A stretch of 64,000 nt of DNA from contig CM048842.1 in the NCBI GenBank assembly GCA_026545765.1, positions 73,420,871 to 73,484,870 of the forward strand, given 5' to 3'. The notes under the pieces were generated by a model, which saw nothing but the letters and a program-made list of their open reading frames with translations, did not search any database and was not told where the DNA came from. A program made the translations under genes and the position numbers. Shown piece after piece: positions 1 to 11,744 of the stretch (the stretch's first letter is position 1; every line of letters starts with the position of its first letter). The DNA is from Plantago major. Lineage: Eukaryota > Streptophyta > Magnoliopsida > Lamiales > Plantaginaceae.

Positions 1-525
1 TGGTCCGAGGTTGAGTCCGTCGGTCCTCCGTTGCGTCTGTCGGTCCTTGGTGGTGTCCGTCGTTGATCTGTGATAAGAAAATAAGGGGTTAGACCCTTTT
101 GGGCCGGTTTGCCTAGGACAACCCGGTACTTAGATTCAACTAGTTAATAAGTCGGTCGACTTTTCAATCTAGGACTTAAAAACTTCGTTAGTAGATTTTC
201 GGAAGTCGTTCCTTACCGTTTATGAGGAGTAGAAGCCTTGTATTTATAGGCAAGATTTGTTATCATCCTCTCTTGGATGAGTGCCAAGTGTACGGTTCGG
301 ATTCGTCCATGCTAGAAGTTGGGCTCATGGGCCTTTAATGGGCTTGGCCCATTTAAGTTGATGAGGCTTGGATTGTAGTCCGAAGGTTGAAGTATTAGAG
401 GGTCGGCCTCTTGATTTTGGTGTAGTCGGACCTTTAACTTTGGTGAGGTCGAACTCCCTTGATAGCATTGTCCCGATATGATTAAGTCTTCTTAGTTCGG
501 GAGTAGGACTTAAAGGTACATATCA
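1..525 (-). repeat. 3' LTR of element 1 (partial; about 196 bp lie outside the window)
   Basis: Base 1 aligns with 14885 and base 525 with 15409 without gaps. On the minus strand the LTR begins TGATATG. It keeps a clean TATA box, TATAAATA, on the minus strand near 238-248. Confidence 0.95.
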
Positions 526-541
526 TAAGTCCCCCCAGTTT
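526..541 (-). other. Polypurine tract of element 1
   Basis: Read on the minus strand this is a G-run followed by ACTTA directly before the 3' LTR, the position and composition of a plus-strand primer. A decayed second copy of the adjoining 45 bp occurs at about 1186-1229. Confidence 0.85.
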
Positions 542-848
542 CCAGGTATCTTAGTAAAAAGATAGTTGTGAAATTTTTCGAGTTGAAGTCCGACATATCT
601 CAATTCCGGTGGTCATGATCTTGTCAAAATGGGCATCTTGTTCTCGGCCTATTTCATGTCCCCCATTTTTGTTCTCAGGCCCGAGCCCACGCCCATAAAT
701 GGGTTTTGTCGCTCCGCTTACGTGGCGCCATCTGATTGGTTCTTGTGGACTATACACACGTACATCTTCTTCGTCTCTTAGTTCTCTTATTTCTTTGTTT
801 CTTGGTTCCGTCGGAGATATGGGCACGCCTTAGACGAGACCGAGACTC

Positions 849-1170
849 GGCAAAGTGAGGTTCGAGATAATTTTTTTGTGTCAAACTTTTTCGATCCGAT
901 TTTTGTATCAAACATCTTGTACCGACACAAAATAATTTTGACGCTCTCGTTTTACTCTTGTTTTCCTCGTCTGTACCGATACAAAATAATTTCGACGCTC
1001 TCGTTTATTCATCCGTCTTCCTCGTCTGTACCGACAAAAAATAAATTCGACGCTCTCGTCTCGGCAAAGTGAGGTTCGAGATAATTTATTTGTGTCAAAC
1101 TTTTTTGATTCGATTTTTGTGTCAAACTTTTTGTACCGACACAAAATAATTTTGACGTTCTCGTTTATTC
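849..1170 (+). repeat. Degenerate tandem repeat of about 55-60 bp
   Basis: A unit built on TGTACCGACACAAAATAA followed by a TCGACGCTCTCGT-type stretch recurs at about 918, 973, 1026 and 1133, and a longer block starting CAAAGTGAGGTTCGAGATAA occurs at about 851 and 1066. It lies between the polypurine tract and the putative antisense promoter. No coding role is visible. Confidence 0.7.
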
Positions 1171-1340
1171 ATCCATCTTCCTCGTCCCCCGAGTTTCCAA
1201 ATATCTTAGTAAAAAGATAATTGTGAAATTTTGCGATTGAACCATATCCTCGATTCGTCATTTATACCGGTCGCTCAAGTCTTGATGTATGGACTAGATT
1301 TTTCGGCCCATGGGCCCGGTTGAACCGGTCCATTTTACTT

Positions 1341-1350
1341 CTATATAAAT
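1341..1350 (+). promoter_or_regulatory. Putative promoter (TATA box) of the antisense gene in element 1
   Basis: CTATATAAAT is a strong plant TATA match on the strand opposite to gag-pol. A transcript starting about 30 nt downstream would run through a purine-rich leader into the start codon at 3311. Position and orientation are seen; activity is inferred. Confidence 0.55.
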
Positions 1351-1374
1351 GAATTTTTCACCTTCATTTACCTC

Positions 1375-3310
1375 ATTTTCTTCTTCTTCTTTTTACCCAG
1401 CCATTGAAAAGTAGAAAAGAACAAGACCGAGATTGAAAGAAGAGACCGAGAAGAAGTCATACGCAAACAGACCGAGAAAGAACAGAGAGCAGACCGACAT
1501 ATCAATAGACCGGCATTGAAGAAGCTAAATTGAGAAGAAGCAGACCGACATAAGAAGAGAGTGCAGACCGAGAAAAGCTTGCAGACCGGCTGTGAAAGAA
1601 AAGAAAGCATACCGACATATTGAGAAGAAGCATAGAGGGAAGAGAAGAAGCAAACTTGAAGACGGAAGAAAGCTGAACCGAGAAGAGAGAGCAGACCGGC
1701 GGAAGAAGAAGAGAGCAGACCGACGTGAAGAAAAGAGCGGTCCGGCGGGAAGGAGAGCAGACCGACATAGCCACTGCAATTTGGACCGACATTGAAGAAG
1801 ATCCGACATAGCCACTGCAATTTGGACCGACATTGAAGAAGATCGGTACTATTCCGATTTACTGTTCATCTTTTTTTTTTTTTTTATTTTTTTTTTTACA
1901 CTCTATGCTTCATGTATACTCCATCTATGCTCCATCTTGCTCTTTAAATCCGACTTTATATCATTATTGTCTTTATGTTTAATTATATTCTCTTCTGGCA
2001 AATAAGAACTATTCTGTATGCTCCATCTTGCTCTGTATGCTCGATTTTATATTATCATCGTATTTCTTATGAACCATATTTTCTTCCGGCAATTGAGAAC
2101 TATTTTTTTTTTTTAGACGCACCTTCTGTATGCTCAATGTATGCTCATCTTGTATTATCGTCGTCTTTCTCATGAACCATCTTCTCTTCTGTAACTGAGA
2201 ACTACTAATAATTACACTCCTTCCAGAAATTCTTCATTTACCTAGGTATATTCTTCCACGTTCGACGAATTTTTAATTGGAATTTCTTCCAAGTAAAATT
2301 CTAACGCACTAATATCTGGCCGCTTTGTTAAATTGAAAAATGTAATCTTGATGCTATTCGTAGTAGCTTATTGAAACCTGTGATGGTATACAATTTGCCC
2401 ACCAGATCATTATAAGTGGTTCTACTACGAATAATAAATGGGCACTGGCTCAGCACCTTCGTACGCAATGCCTCAATAAGATGAAACGATCTTTCTGTTC
2501 CAATAGTAAAATATTGTTATGCTGTCACTTCTTGTCATTCTTACGTGCGCGCCTGATTCACTTTCAGGTTTTAGCCAGATTTGGACCAAGGTTTGATTAT
2601 TGGAGGCTGTCGTTCGACTTTAGACTTTCGAGATTCAAGGCTGTCACCATTGCAAATTCGAGGAGGATAGGAGGAGAAAACCGAGAGTTGATCCGTTCCA
2701 AGATTCAAGGTAGACCGAGTTTTGAAGGCGGCCGTCGTTGGGTGATTCCGGGACGGGACCGATATTGGGAGAGACCGAGGTTTGAGAGAGACCCAGATTG
2801 GAGGCCGAGGTCCCGTGATTTCGATCGTTTTCGAGATTCAAGAAGGAAGGCAGATTGTGGAAGTAAGCTTCTTGTTCTGCCTTTTCATTTATTCCATCGG
2901 CATGCTTCATGGTTGCTCGGTCTTTGTGGTTGATCGGTCTTTTGTTGATATTTATCTATCTTGAACTTGTTTGGTGGATCGGTCTTTTGTTGATGATTTT
3001 ATCTATCTTGAACTTGCTTGGTGGATCGGTCTTTTGTTGATGATTTTATCTATCTTGAACTTGCTTGGTGGATCGGTCTTTTGTTGATGATTTTATCTAT
3101 CTTGAACTTGCTTGGTGGATCGGTCTATTTTGCCTCGTTGTTCTGAACTTTGCATTTCTTAGAATTTGCTTGGCCGAAAAAATGTTCTCCACTTTTTCTA
3201 CTTTAATTGGTATCCGAGTCAGGGGTAAAAACTTTTTTAACTTGGGTGAATTTCTTTGTCTTTGATGTATGTAGATTTCCCGGCTCGGATCCAAAAATTA
3301 AAAGAAAAAC
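1375..3310 (+). other. Long, probably spliced 5' leader of the antisense gene
   Basis: No long open frame dominates here. 1390-1835 is purine-rich with a degenerate AGACCGACAT motif. Splice-site-like sequences suggest non-coding exons: an acceptor TTTCAG at 2567, a donor GTAAGC at 2863, and an acceptor ATGTAG near 3272, just upstream of the start codon. The exon structure is inferred from splice-site appearance only. Confidence 0.4.
2926..3125 (+). repeat. 47-bp tandem repeat, about four copies
   Basis: The start GGTGGATCGGTC recurs at 2973, 3020, 3067 and 3114, exactly 47 bp apart, with an earlier diverged copy near 2926. It lies in what would be the leader or an intron of the antisense gene. 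Confidence 0.9.
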
Positions 3311-5010
3311 ATGTCTGGGGTGAGTAACGATCTTGGTGAGGTTTACTTGGGTGACGGGGAAGAGGTTCGGCCGCCTCGTGACAATATGGTAGTTCTGAAG
3401 GATTCCGACCAATCGTCTGATATGGATGAGTCCGAAGTACAGTTGGTAACCCGTAGGTCTCCTCGTCAAGTGGGTACTAGGCATTTGGTCCGTCTATCTC
3501 ATTACCGTGTAGTTAGGTCCGAGGTCTTGCCTCCTCGTCAGGTGGAACTTCCGCCTATGTATGCTGCATCTTTGGGTTATGGTTATAGGGTTCCTGTTTT
3601 TGAGCCGATGCCTTTATCATCCTTTCCAATGGCGGAACCCGAGGTTGTCGGGTCTTTCGGGACTCTTCCTTGTAATCGAGTCCTAGAGATAGATGATCAT
3701 GTTGAGTCCGTCCCGATAGGAGAGCCCGAGTCTCCTTTGTCTTCTGACTCCAATCCACCCCCTAGGAATCCGAGCTTGATTTATGGAACTCAGACGGTTT
3801 TATCATCCCCCGAGCCCGAGGACGTTGCGGTGAGTGATCCTTCTAGTTTTGGCTCTTCGTCTTCTTCGTCCGGAGATAGTGATAGTGATAGTGATGAAAG
3901 TTCGTCTGAGGGAGATTCTGGTGAGGATGGGAGTGCTCTGAATGATGGGGCGGGTTCGAGTGAGGGGGCGAGTGGTGGTGACAGAGGTGAGTCGGAGGAG
4001 GATGTTGACATCACGGGTTCCGAGGGTGAGGATTTAGACCGAGGGAGTGAGGTTCCGGTGTTTGAGAATTCCGAGCGCACCATTGTTGTTGCTCTTGATG
4101 CTTCGAGGTCCAAAGGTCGTAGGAATAAAAGGAAGCCCATTAAGACAGCAATTGAGTATAAGACGACCCGTGTTGATCCCATTGGCGATTTGAGGGCTGA
4201 TGCCGAGGCCAATGAGGATCAAATCATTCCAACTTGTTCGACGACTCTTTCTGTGTCGATCATCTCTAGACTCTGTCGCCGTTTTGAGATCCCGGATGAT
4301 TATGAGATTATGATCCCTTCGTCGACTCAGACTATGTACAACCCACCCGCGGGTTATATGGCATTTCACGTTCGAGCTTTCAAGTGTGGGTGGAGGCTCC
4401 CGATGATACCCGAGATAGAGGAGTTGTTTAGAGAGACGGGTTTATGTCCTACACAGATTCTTCCTAATGCTTTAGGCACCATTATGTGTTTTGGAGTGAT
4501 CTTGGCTTTGAAGGGGGAGGCTTTCAGATCAAAAGTTTCTAGCGGCTTTCAACATAGCCCTTAGTCCCGGAACGGCATTCTTTTACTTCACGGCTCGACG
4601 AGGTTATAAATTCCTAGATGGGTATGAGTCATCCCATTCTTCCAAGTGGTGGCCTAAATATTTTTATGTCAAACATCCTTCCGGTGATTGGAGATTACCT
4701 AGCTACTTTTGTAGAAAGATGTTTTCGACCACAAAACTTAGGAGAGTGCCTGCTTGGTTAGAATCACTTAGGCCGATTGTTGCGGAGTCCGAGGGGGGGA
4801 AGACCTACGTTCCGCTCATAGGGACGAGGGGGTGCACTACTTTATATCATGATACCGATCCCGGACTTCTTTTAGAGAAGGCCGCCGTTTTTGGGGTTGT
4901 TGGGAAAGATCCGACACTTTATTATCCGTACGGTTTGGTTGTGCAACCTCACTTGTGGTTGGCCGGATTGACTAGTGTCCCGGTCTATTGTAACGATAGG
5001 CCCAATTTGC

Positions 5011-5082
5011 GTGAGTAGATCATATACTTGGTAGAATATCTTTTTTATTCTCAGCTTTTGTTCTGATATTATTTCCTCACAG
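5011..5082 (+). other. Intron 1 of the antisense gene
   Basis: GTGAGT at the left end and a pyrimidine-rich TTTCCTCACAG at the right end. Removing 72 nt joins codon position 1 to positions 2-3 and bypasses the stop immediately after the donor. Confidence 0.75.
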
Positions 5083-5316
5083 GTTACTGGATCATGGAGT
5101 CCGCCACCAAATTGTTTGAGCAACGTAATGCCGAGAAGTTGAAGGCCCGAGAGAAGCTGAGGGCCGGCAAGAAGAAGAAGTACTCTCCTGGTCCGCAAAA
5201 GATCCCTACGACTGAGCCGACGAATCATGCTTACGTGCTCCAAATTGGCCTCGTGTGGTTCCTCGGTCCCAGGTGGTTCCTCAGTCCCAGGTGGTTCATC
5301 GATCCCTAATCCGCAG

Positions 5317-5393
5317 GTACCTCGGTCTAAATTCTTGCTTTTTGTGCCTTCTTTTTCTCAATTTGTTTTACCTAACGAAAGTTCGTTTTTCAG
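5317..5393 (+). other. Intron 2 of the antisense gene
   Basis: Donor CAG|GTACCT and acceptor TTTTTCAG, phase 0. The downstream exon opens EQVSTVARSE. Confidence 0.7.
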
Positions 5394-5615
5394 GAGCAAG
5401 TGAGCACTGTGGCTCGAAGTGAAGCTGATGTGGCCAAGAGAAAAGGGAATGCACCGGCGGATAAGGACAGGGCTCCTTCTAAGAGGATCCGAGTAGTGAC
5501 GGGATCCAATGGTGCCAATGTGAATGATACCTCCGCGCTTCGTGGTATGTCTAGGGTCGACCTTGTGGGGAGCCTCAAGTCTTTGTCGGGACTTATCAAG
5601 AATCATGCCGATGAT

Positions 5616-5729
5616 GTAAGTAACTTTTTGTATATATTGCATTTTTCTCACTTGTCGCGCTTCATTTCTAATTTTTCTATCTTAATGACCATCCTTGATT
5701 TGTAAGTAACTTCTTACTTCATTTCTTAG
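5616..5729 (+). other. Intron 3 of the antisense gene
   Basis: Donor GTAAGT after a GAT codon and acceptor TTTCTTAG, phase 0. The downstream exon opens VTGHVAAFLDLEE and stays open to 6464. Confidence 0.75.
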
Positions 5730-6464
5730 GTCACCGGTCATGTCGCAGCCTTTTTGGACTTAGAAGAGTCCGATACTACCCGACTGAAGGAGGAGATTGA
5801 GGCTTCAAATGCGATGTTGGTTGCTCGTGAGGCCGAGGTTGCCAAACTCAAGTCCGAGAGAGTTTTGTCGGACAAAAAGCTCGAAAAGGAGAAGATTGCT
5901 CATGGCAAGACCGAGAAAGCATGGTCCCTGACCACGTCCGCTCGGGCTAAGATGGCCGAGGCACTTCTCTCCAAAGCGAAGACCACTCGTACTGATGCCG
6001 TGAAAGATTTCCTTAAGTCTGACTCCTACTATTTCCTTAGTAAGATGCGAGAGGGCGACGTTAGGGGGGATGCCTTCTTTGATTGTGTGAGCCAGTTGAA
6101 GGACGCCGGATTTTTGAATGACTCCATTACGAGCCAAGACGCAAACCTCAAGATAATGGGGAATTGTGATGGGGAGGCAGTCTTTGATCCCAAATTGAAG
6201 TCCCCCGACGCTCTTGCTTCGGATGAGTTTTGGTCCGTGGTTGCTCCTTTGGCGGATTTTACCGTAGGTGAATCTCCGGTCTACCCCTCTTGGTTACATG
6301 ATGTCTTTTACGGCTCTAAGATTGGTGGCGGGCAATCCTCCAACTGCAATGCTAAGTGGATGGATCTCCCGGGTCCCATTCTTGATCATGAGCCGGCTAA
6401 CTTTTTGGAGGAGGTTGAAGGCAAGAAAGTTACTCGCCGCTTCTGGAAGAGGTCCGAGGCCTAG

Positions 6465-7537
6465 ACTTGATTCGATCCAAGGGTATGCCCTTGCGTATTT
6501 TTGTAGAGTGCCTGACTTATTTGAACACTTATTATGACTTTGGTGATATTTTGACTAGCTATCCCCTTGGCTTGTGAGGGTTAAACTCGTACCAACATTT
6601 GACACCTCTCATCGGTCGTGCCTGGATCATCCCTCGTACTTTTGGGTTTTAACTGTAACTTTTGTTGATCCAGGAGTGACCGATTTTAATGCAGTAGACT
6701 TGGGTTTTATTTTCGTCCATCTTGAATGTTTGTACGCATGTCTTCATTCTTGTTATCTTGTTGATCTTCGGATCCATACCTTGCGTTATCGTGATATTCA
6801 AACTTCATGGTTTTATAGCTTTTATTCAAACGTTGAACTAATGGCCCGAAAATCAAACAAATTGAATATTGGTCCGAGGCTTAGATTGGGTCGAGATTCG
6901 GTCTCGTGGTGTTGGTCCTTGATTGTTCTGAGACTCTTTGGGTCCTAGACTCCGGGAGTTGCATTTTTCGTGCAAAATTCGTCAATGTTGGGTTCTTCCA
7001 ATGCTTGGTCTTGGATGCTTTTGGTTCGAGGATTTTTAAGATAATTTTTTGAGTTGAGCGTTGGTATACCTTGGACACTTTGGGTCCGAGACAATGTGCA
7101 CCTCAATGTTTGTTTCTTAGGGAGTTTCTTTCTGACACTTTGGGTCCGAGAAACTTTAAGATAATTTTTGAGTCGAGCGTCGGTATACTTCGGACACTTT
7201 GGGTCCGAGACAATCCGCACCTCAATCTTTGTTTCTTAGGGAGTTTCTCTCTAACACTTTGGGTCCAAGGAACTTTAAGATAATTTTTGAGTCGAGCGTC
7301 GGTATACTTCGGACACTTTGGGTCCGAGACAATCCGCACCTCAATCTTTGTTTCTTAGGGAGTTTCTCTCTGACACTTTGGGTCCGAGGAACTTTAAGAT
7401 AATGTCTGCCCTTAGTGGCGCGTACGATTCTTCTTGCAAATAGTTGACAGAAAAATAAATGCTTCATTATAATCGAACGGTAGGATTACATGGTAGCCAA
7501 AAGATGATATATTTCAAAAGATCCTATTACAATTGAT
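6465..7537. other. Spacer between convergent antisense gene and pol
   Basis: No credible protein. It holds the 119-bp tandem repeat listed separately and presumably the 3' ends of both convergent transcripts. Confidence 0.6.
7033..7402 (+). repeat. 119-bp tandem repeat, about three copies
   Basis: GGGTCCGAGACAAT starts at 7082, 7201 and 7320, exactly 119 bp apart. The last two units are nearly identical, so amplification is recent. Short open frames across it in several frames are by-products of the repeat. Confidence 0.92.
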
Positions 7538-10500
7538 CTAGGCGTAGTACTTCTGCAGATTCTTGGCATTCCAAGTACGCTTGAGCGGTTTGCCGTCCAT
7601 GCTTTCCAAAGCGTAGCTCCCATTGATACTTGCCCTTGTGACTTTGTAGGGACCTTCCCAGTTGGGTTCGAGTTTTCCGGTTGGTTTTAGTATATCAGCC
7701 TTTCGTAGCACCAAGTCTCCAATCTGGAGATCCCTACTTTTCACATGTTTGTTGTAGGCCCTTGCCATGATAGCTTGGTATCCTAAGGTTCGAGCTAGGG
7801 CCGTACTTCTTTTGGTCTCGAGCATGTTGAGGTCGTACACTCTTTTGTCGTGGTTGTCCGAGGGAACGTACCCTTGGATCCGGAAGGTGTTGATTGAGAT
7901 TTCGGACGGGATTACAGCTTCGGATCCATACACCAAACTGAACGGAGTTCCCTGTGTGGCCGTTCTTGCCGTGGTACGATAAGCCCATAGTACTCCTTCC
8001 AATTCATCGACCCAATCTTTCTTTGCGTCTCCCAGTCTCTTCTGAAGATTGTCGACGATGGTACGATTGGTTACCTCAGTTTGTCCGTTGGCTTGAGGAT
8101 ACCCAACGAAAGTGAAATGCTGTTCGATCCCCATTTCTTCGCACCAATCTTTGAGCTTGTACCCGGAGAACTGTCGACCATTGTCTGCAACTAGTATTCG
8201 TGGTAGGCCAAATCGACATGATAATTTCCAAAGGAAGTCCATGACCTTATTCTCTGAAATGGAGGCCGTTGCCTCGGGTTCTACCCATTTCGAGAAGTAT
8301 TCTACGGCCACAATGAGAAAATTTTTTCCCGCCGGGTCCTACAGGGAAAGGTCCTACGATGTCCATGCCCCACAGATCGAATGGACATGGGATAGTTGAT
8401 GGTATCATTGGTATGGTAGGCCGATGGGGGATCCTTGCGAACCTTTGACATTCCGAGCATGATCGTGAGAATCTTCCAGCTTCCTTTTGCATTGCCGGCC
8501 ATTAATAGCCATTTCTCTGAATTTTCTGGGCCAAGGCTCTTCCTCCTGAATGGTTTCCGCAACTTCCTAAATGGATCTCCTTCAACACTGTACTGGCCTC
8601 AGACGGACTTAGGCAACGGAGGTGAGTTCCATCATAGGACTTTCTATATAGGTCTGTACCAGAGAGGAAGTAGCGTTGGGATCTTCGTTGGACTCTTCTA
8701 GATTCAGTTGAATCACGGGGTAGAATCCCGTTCTGTAGATAGTTCACGATGTCGCTCATCCAAGTGTTGTCGTCAGATATGACGCCCATGTTCATTATGA
8801 CCTCGTTGGCAGCGAGGGCTGATTCATTGGCAGTCATAAGGATCACCGTACGGGTGTCAACAGCTCCGGAGGCCATAGCCCATTTTGATAATCCGTCGGC
8901 AATGGTGTTTTTTGCTCGGTTGATCTTGATCAGACTAAACATGTCGAACGCTTTTTCTAACTCTTTAACTACCTTTAGATATTTGATCATTGAAGCACTT
9001 TTTGTCGTAAATTTGCCCGAGTACTGTTCCGTGACTAGCTGAGAGTCGGAGTAAGCTTTGAGTTTTTTGGCCATGACTGACTTGGCCATCTTCATTCCTG
9101 CTATCAGAGCCTCATACTCAGCTTCATTGTTTGTTACTGGAAATGTTAAGCGGATAGAATATTCCATATGGGCTCTTTCTGGGCTGATCAGTAATAACCC
9201 CGTTCCACCCGCATGAGCGGCCGATGAACCGTCCACATAAAGTTCCCATATGTCCTTTTCTTCCGGACCGAGTTCTTTCGGGATAAAAGCCACTCGTAGG
9301 GTCGGTTTATGTTTTAGGGCGGTCACGGGCGGCTCTCCTTCTGGTGGGGGAGGTAAGCTAGGACTTTCTTTTTCAGCGATAATCCATTCTGCCACGGGAT
9401 CGATTTCCTGATTTTTTTGATTATCCAATCCAGCCACTTCCGTTGTTAATGTCAAAACCTGGCTTGTTGGTGAAATGTCTTTCGGGGCTTCACTGGGGGC
9501 TTGCTCATCTTTATCTTTTTGAGGTTCCATGTTCCCCGGATATTCAGCTAGGAAATCAGCTAGGACCTGGGCTTTTTTGGCAGATGGAGCTTGATACTCG
9601 ATCGTATGATCTCCTAACTCAATTGTCCATTTAGCCAACCTTCCTGACTTCGAGGCGTCACCTAAGACCTGTTTCAGCGGCTGGTTCGTGAGGACCACTA
9701 TCTTGTGGGAACGGAAGTATGGCTTGAGCTTCCTGGAGGCCTCTACTAGACAATAGGCATACTTCTCTATTTCCTTGTAGTTTTTCTCCGCCGTTCCCAG
9801 TACTTTACTTAGGTAGTACACCGGAAGGTGTTCGTTCTTCTGTATGCGCACCAGGACGGAACTCACCACTTCAGGAGTGATGGCGAGATAGATGTACAAT
9901 AGCTCTCCTTCTTCTGGTTTGGAAAGTAGAGGTGGGGAGGATAAATAGAGCTTCAAGTTCTCAAATGCCTCCTTGCACTCATTGTTCCATTCAAACTTGT
10001 CCGTTTTCCTTAGGATTTTGAAAAAAGGGAGGTTCTTTTCAGCTGATCTGGAAATGAAGCGGCTAAGGGAAATAACCTTCCCTATGAGTCTCTGAACGTC
10101 CCTGAGTTTCTCCGGATGTGGAAGCTCCAATATGGCTTTTATCTTTTCTGGGTTTGCCTCGATCCCTCTCTGTGTCACCATGTACCCCAAGAATTTTCCT
10201 CCAGTTACTCCAAATGTGCATTTGGCTGGATTGAGTTTCATTCCGTATTTTCTTACTATGGCAAAACATCTTTCCAGATGGGGGATGTGATCAGATGTCT
10301 CCTTGCTTTTCACTAGCATGTCATCTACATAAACCTCCATTGATTTGCCAATCTCTTCTTTGAACATTTGGTTCACCAATCTTTGGTAGGTGGCGCCAGC
10401 GTTTCGTAGGCCGAACGGCATGACCTTGAAACAGTATACTCCTCCTGCGGTGATAAAAGCGGTTTTTTCGATATCATGCTCAGCCATCTTGATCTGATAG

Positions 10501-11726
10501 AAGCCTTGAAAAGCATCCATGAAACTTAACAGTGCACACCCGGCAGTTGAGTCTACCAATTGATCAATTCTTGGCAGGGGATAGGGATCCTTTGGGCAGA
10601 AACGGTTGAGACTGGTGAAGTCATTGCACATCCTCCATTTTCCCGGACTTTTCTCTACTAGGACCACATTGCATATCCAATCAGAGTAATGAACCTCCTC
10701 AATGTGTCCTGCCTTGAGTAGTCGTTCTACCTCATCTGCGATGATCTTGTTGTGGACGGGACCATGGTCTCTCTTCTTCTGTCGAATGGGTCGGACATTT
10801 GGATCAACGTGGAGTTCGTGTACCATGACTCGAGGATCTATATCGCTCAGATCTTCAGTTCCCCAGGCAAAAACATCGGCGTTCTTTCTTAAGAAGGCAA
10901 TCATTTTGATGGTTGTTTCTGCGTCCATTTCCGAGTCGATTTTCACTGTTTTTTCGGGATATCCTTCTTCAATTGGGATTTCTAAGACGTCTTCATGGGG
11001 GGCCATCCGATTCTCATGAAAGAAGCTTTTGGTCGGCGTTTCACCACGTGGTTCAGGGGGAATGACTTGATATTCATCGATTCTATCCTCGCACTCCTTG
11101 GCCGTTGCGGCCATTTTCTTTTTCTCTACACCCATTTTCAACCAGTTAATTCCTTTCCCGGGAGGTCTTTCTCGCCTCTTCTTTCGGCTTTCTTGTTGGA
11201 TAAAGAGGCACTGTTTCTTTGTTCTCCGGTCATCTTCTTCTCTCCTTATATCATGTTCACTCCTAAAAGGTCGCGACTCCCTTCTAGTAGAGAGAGTGTA
11301 CCATTCCCATGCTCTTCTCCGATCTCCACTAAGGGATCCGATGCCTGCTGCGGTGGGAAACTTCATCCTTAGGTGGAAGGTTGACACCACTACTTTGAAT
11401 TGATTTAGAGCCGGTCTCCCCATAATTATGTTGTATTCGCAACCTGCCTCGGTGACATCAAAAGGGACTTGGTGAGTAACCCTGAGTGGAGCTTTTCCCA
11501 TGGAAACCGAGAGATACAGGATTCCTCTTGGCCTGATCCGGTTTCCTCCAAAGCCAACGAGGTCCGTTGTCACCGGTAACAATCCTCTTAAACTCATTTC
11601 CATTTTTCGGACAGTGCTCATGAAGAGGATGTTAGAGGAGGCGCCGGTATCGATTAATACATTTGTGATCTCATAACCTGCTATGTCCATTTCCACCACC
11701 AAGGGGACATCCGGGTCATGGACCAA
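7538..11726 (-). pseudogene. pol: Tat-type pol: protease, RT, RNase H, archaeal RNase H, integrase
   Basis: The first 1074 codons (11726-8505) are open. They contain an aspartic protease (DTGAS at about residue 26), reverse transcriptase with YVDDM at 466, a Ty3-type RNase H at about 605-715, and a second RNase H at about 826-950 (YVDGSS, TNNEAEYEAL). Next comes the first half of the integrase zinc finger (two His near 1052 and 1059). A TAA at 8502-8504 replaces the usual Tyr in the YYWP context, in frame. The finger Cys pair (CSEC) and core follow, and a one-base slip in an A/T run near 8325 moves the rest into another frame. That last frame (8311-7538) holds the integrase core (DNGRQF, GYPQANGQTE) and C-terminal part. 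These two breaks make the polyprotein non-functional. The protease frame probably begins upstream of 11726, inside the duplicated region. Confidence 0.92.
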
Positions 11727-11744
11727 TCCTTCTCCCTTGCATGG

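Larger units (their letters stand above)
3311..6464 (+). pseudogene. Antisense extra gene of Tat element 1; Transposase_28-like ('putative gypsy type transposon') protein with three introns
   Basis: The start codon at 3311 sits in a good plant context (AAAAAC before ATG). The N-terminal part is acidic and Ser/Asp/Glu-rich (about residues 150-250). A domain of about 250 residues follows from about 4230, resembling plant Transposase_28 proteins (IPDDYEI..., PPAGYMAFH..., PNALGTI..., then a WPKYFYV-type segment). A C-terminal helical, Lys/Glu-rich part is encoded after 5730. Reading to 6464 needs removal of three GT-AG introns (5011-5082, 5317-5393, 5616-5729), all giving in-frame junctions. Two further single-base shifts are needed, near 4530-4545 and near 5200-5240, so this copy is probably damaged. 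The gene converges on pol, ending 1.07 kb from it. Its function is unknown; the name of the family does not prove transposase activity. Confidence 0.75.

Noticed and set aside
1368..1833. Several overlapping minus-strand open frames of 100-150 codons
   Set aside because: Ser/Leu/Cys/Phe-rich products of a purine-rich degenerate repeat; they overlap each other in different frames and show no domain.
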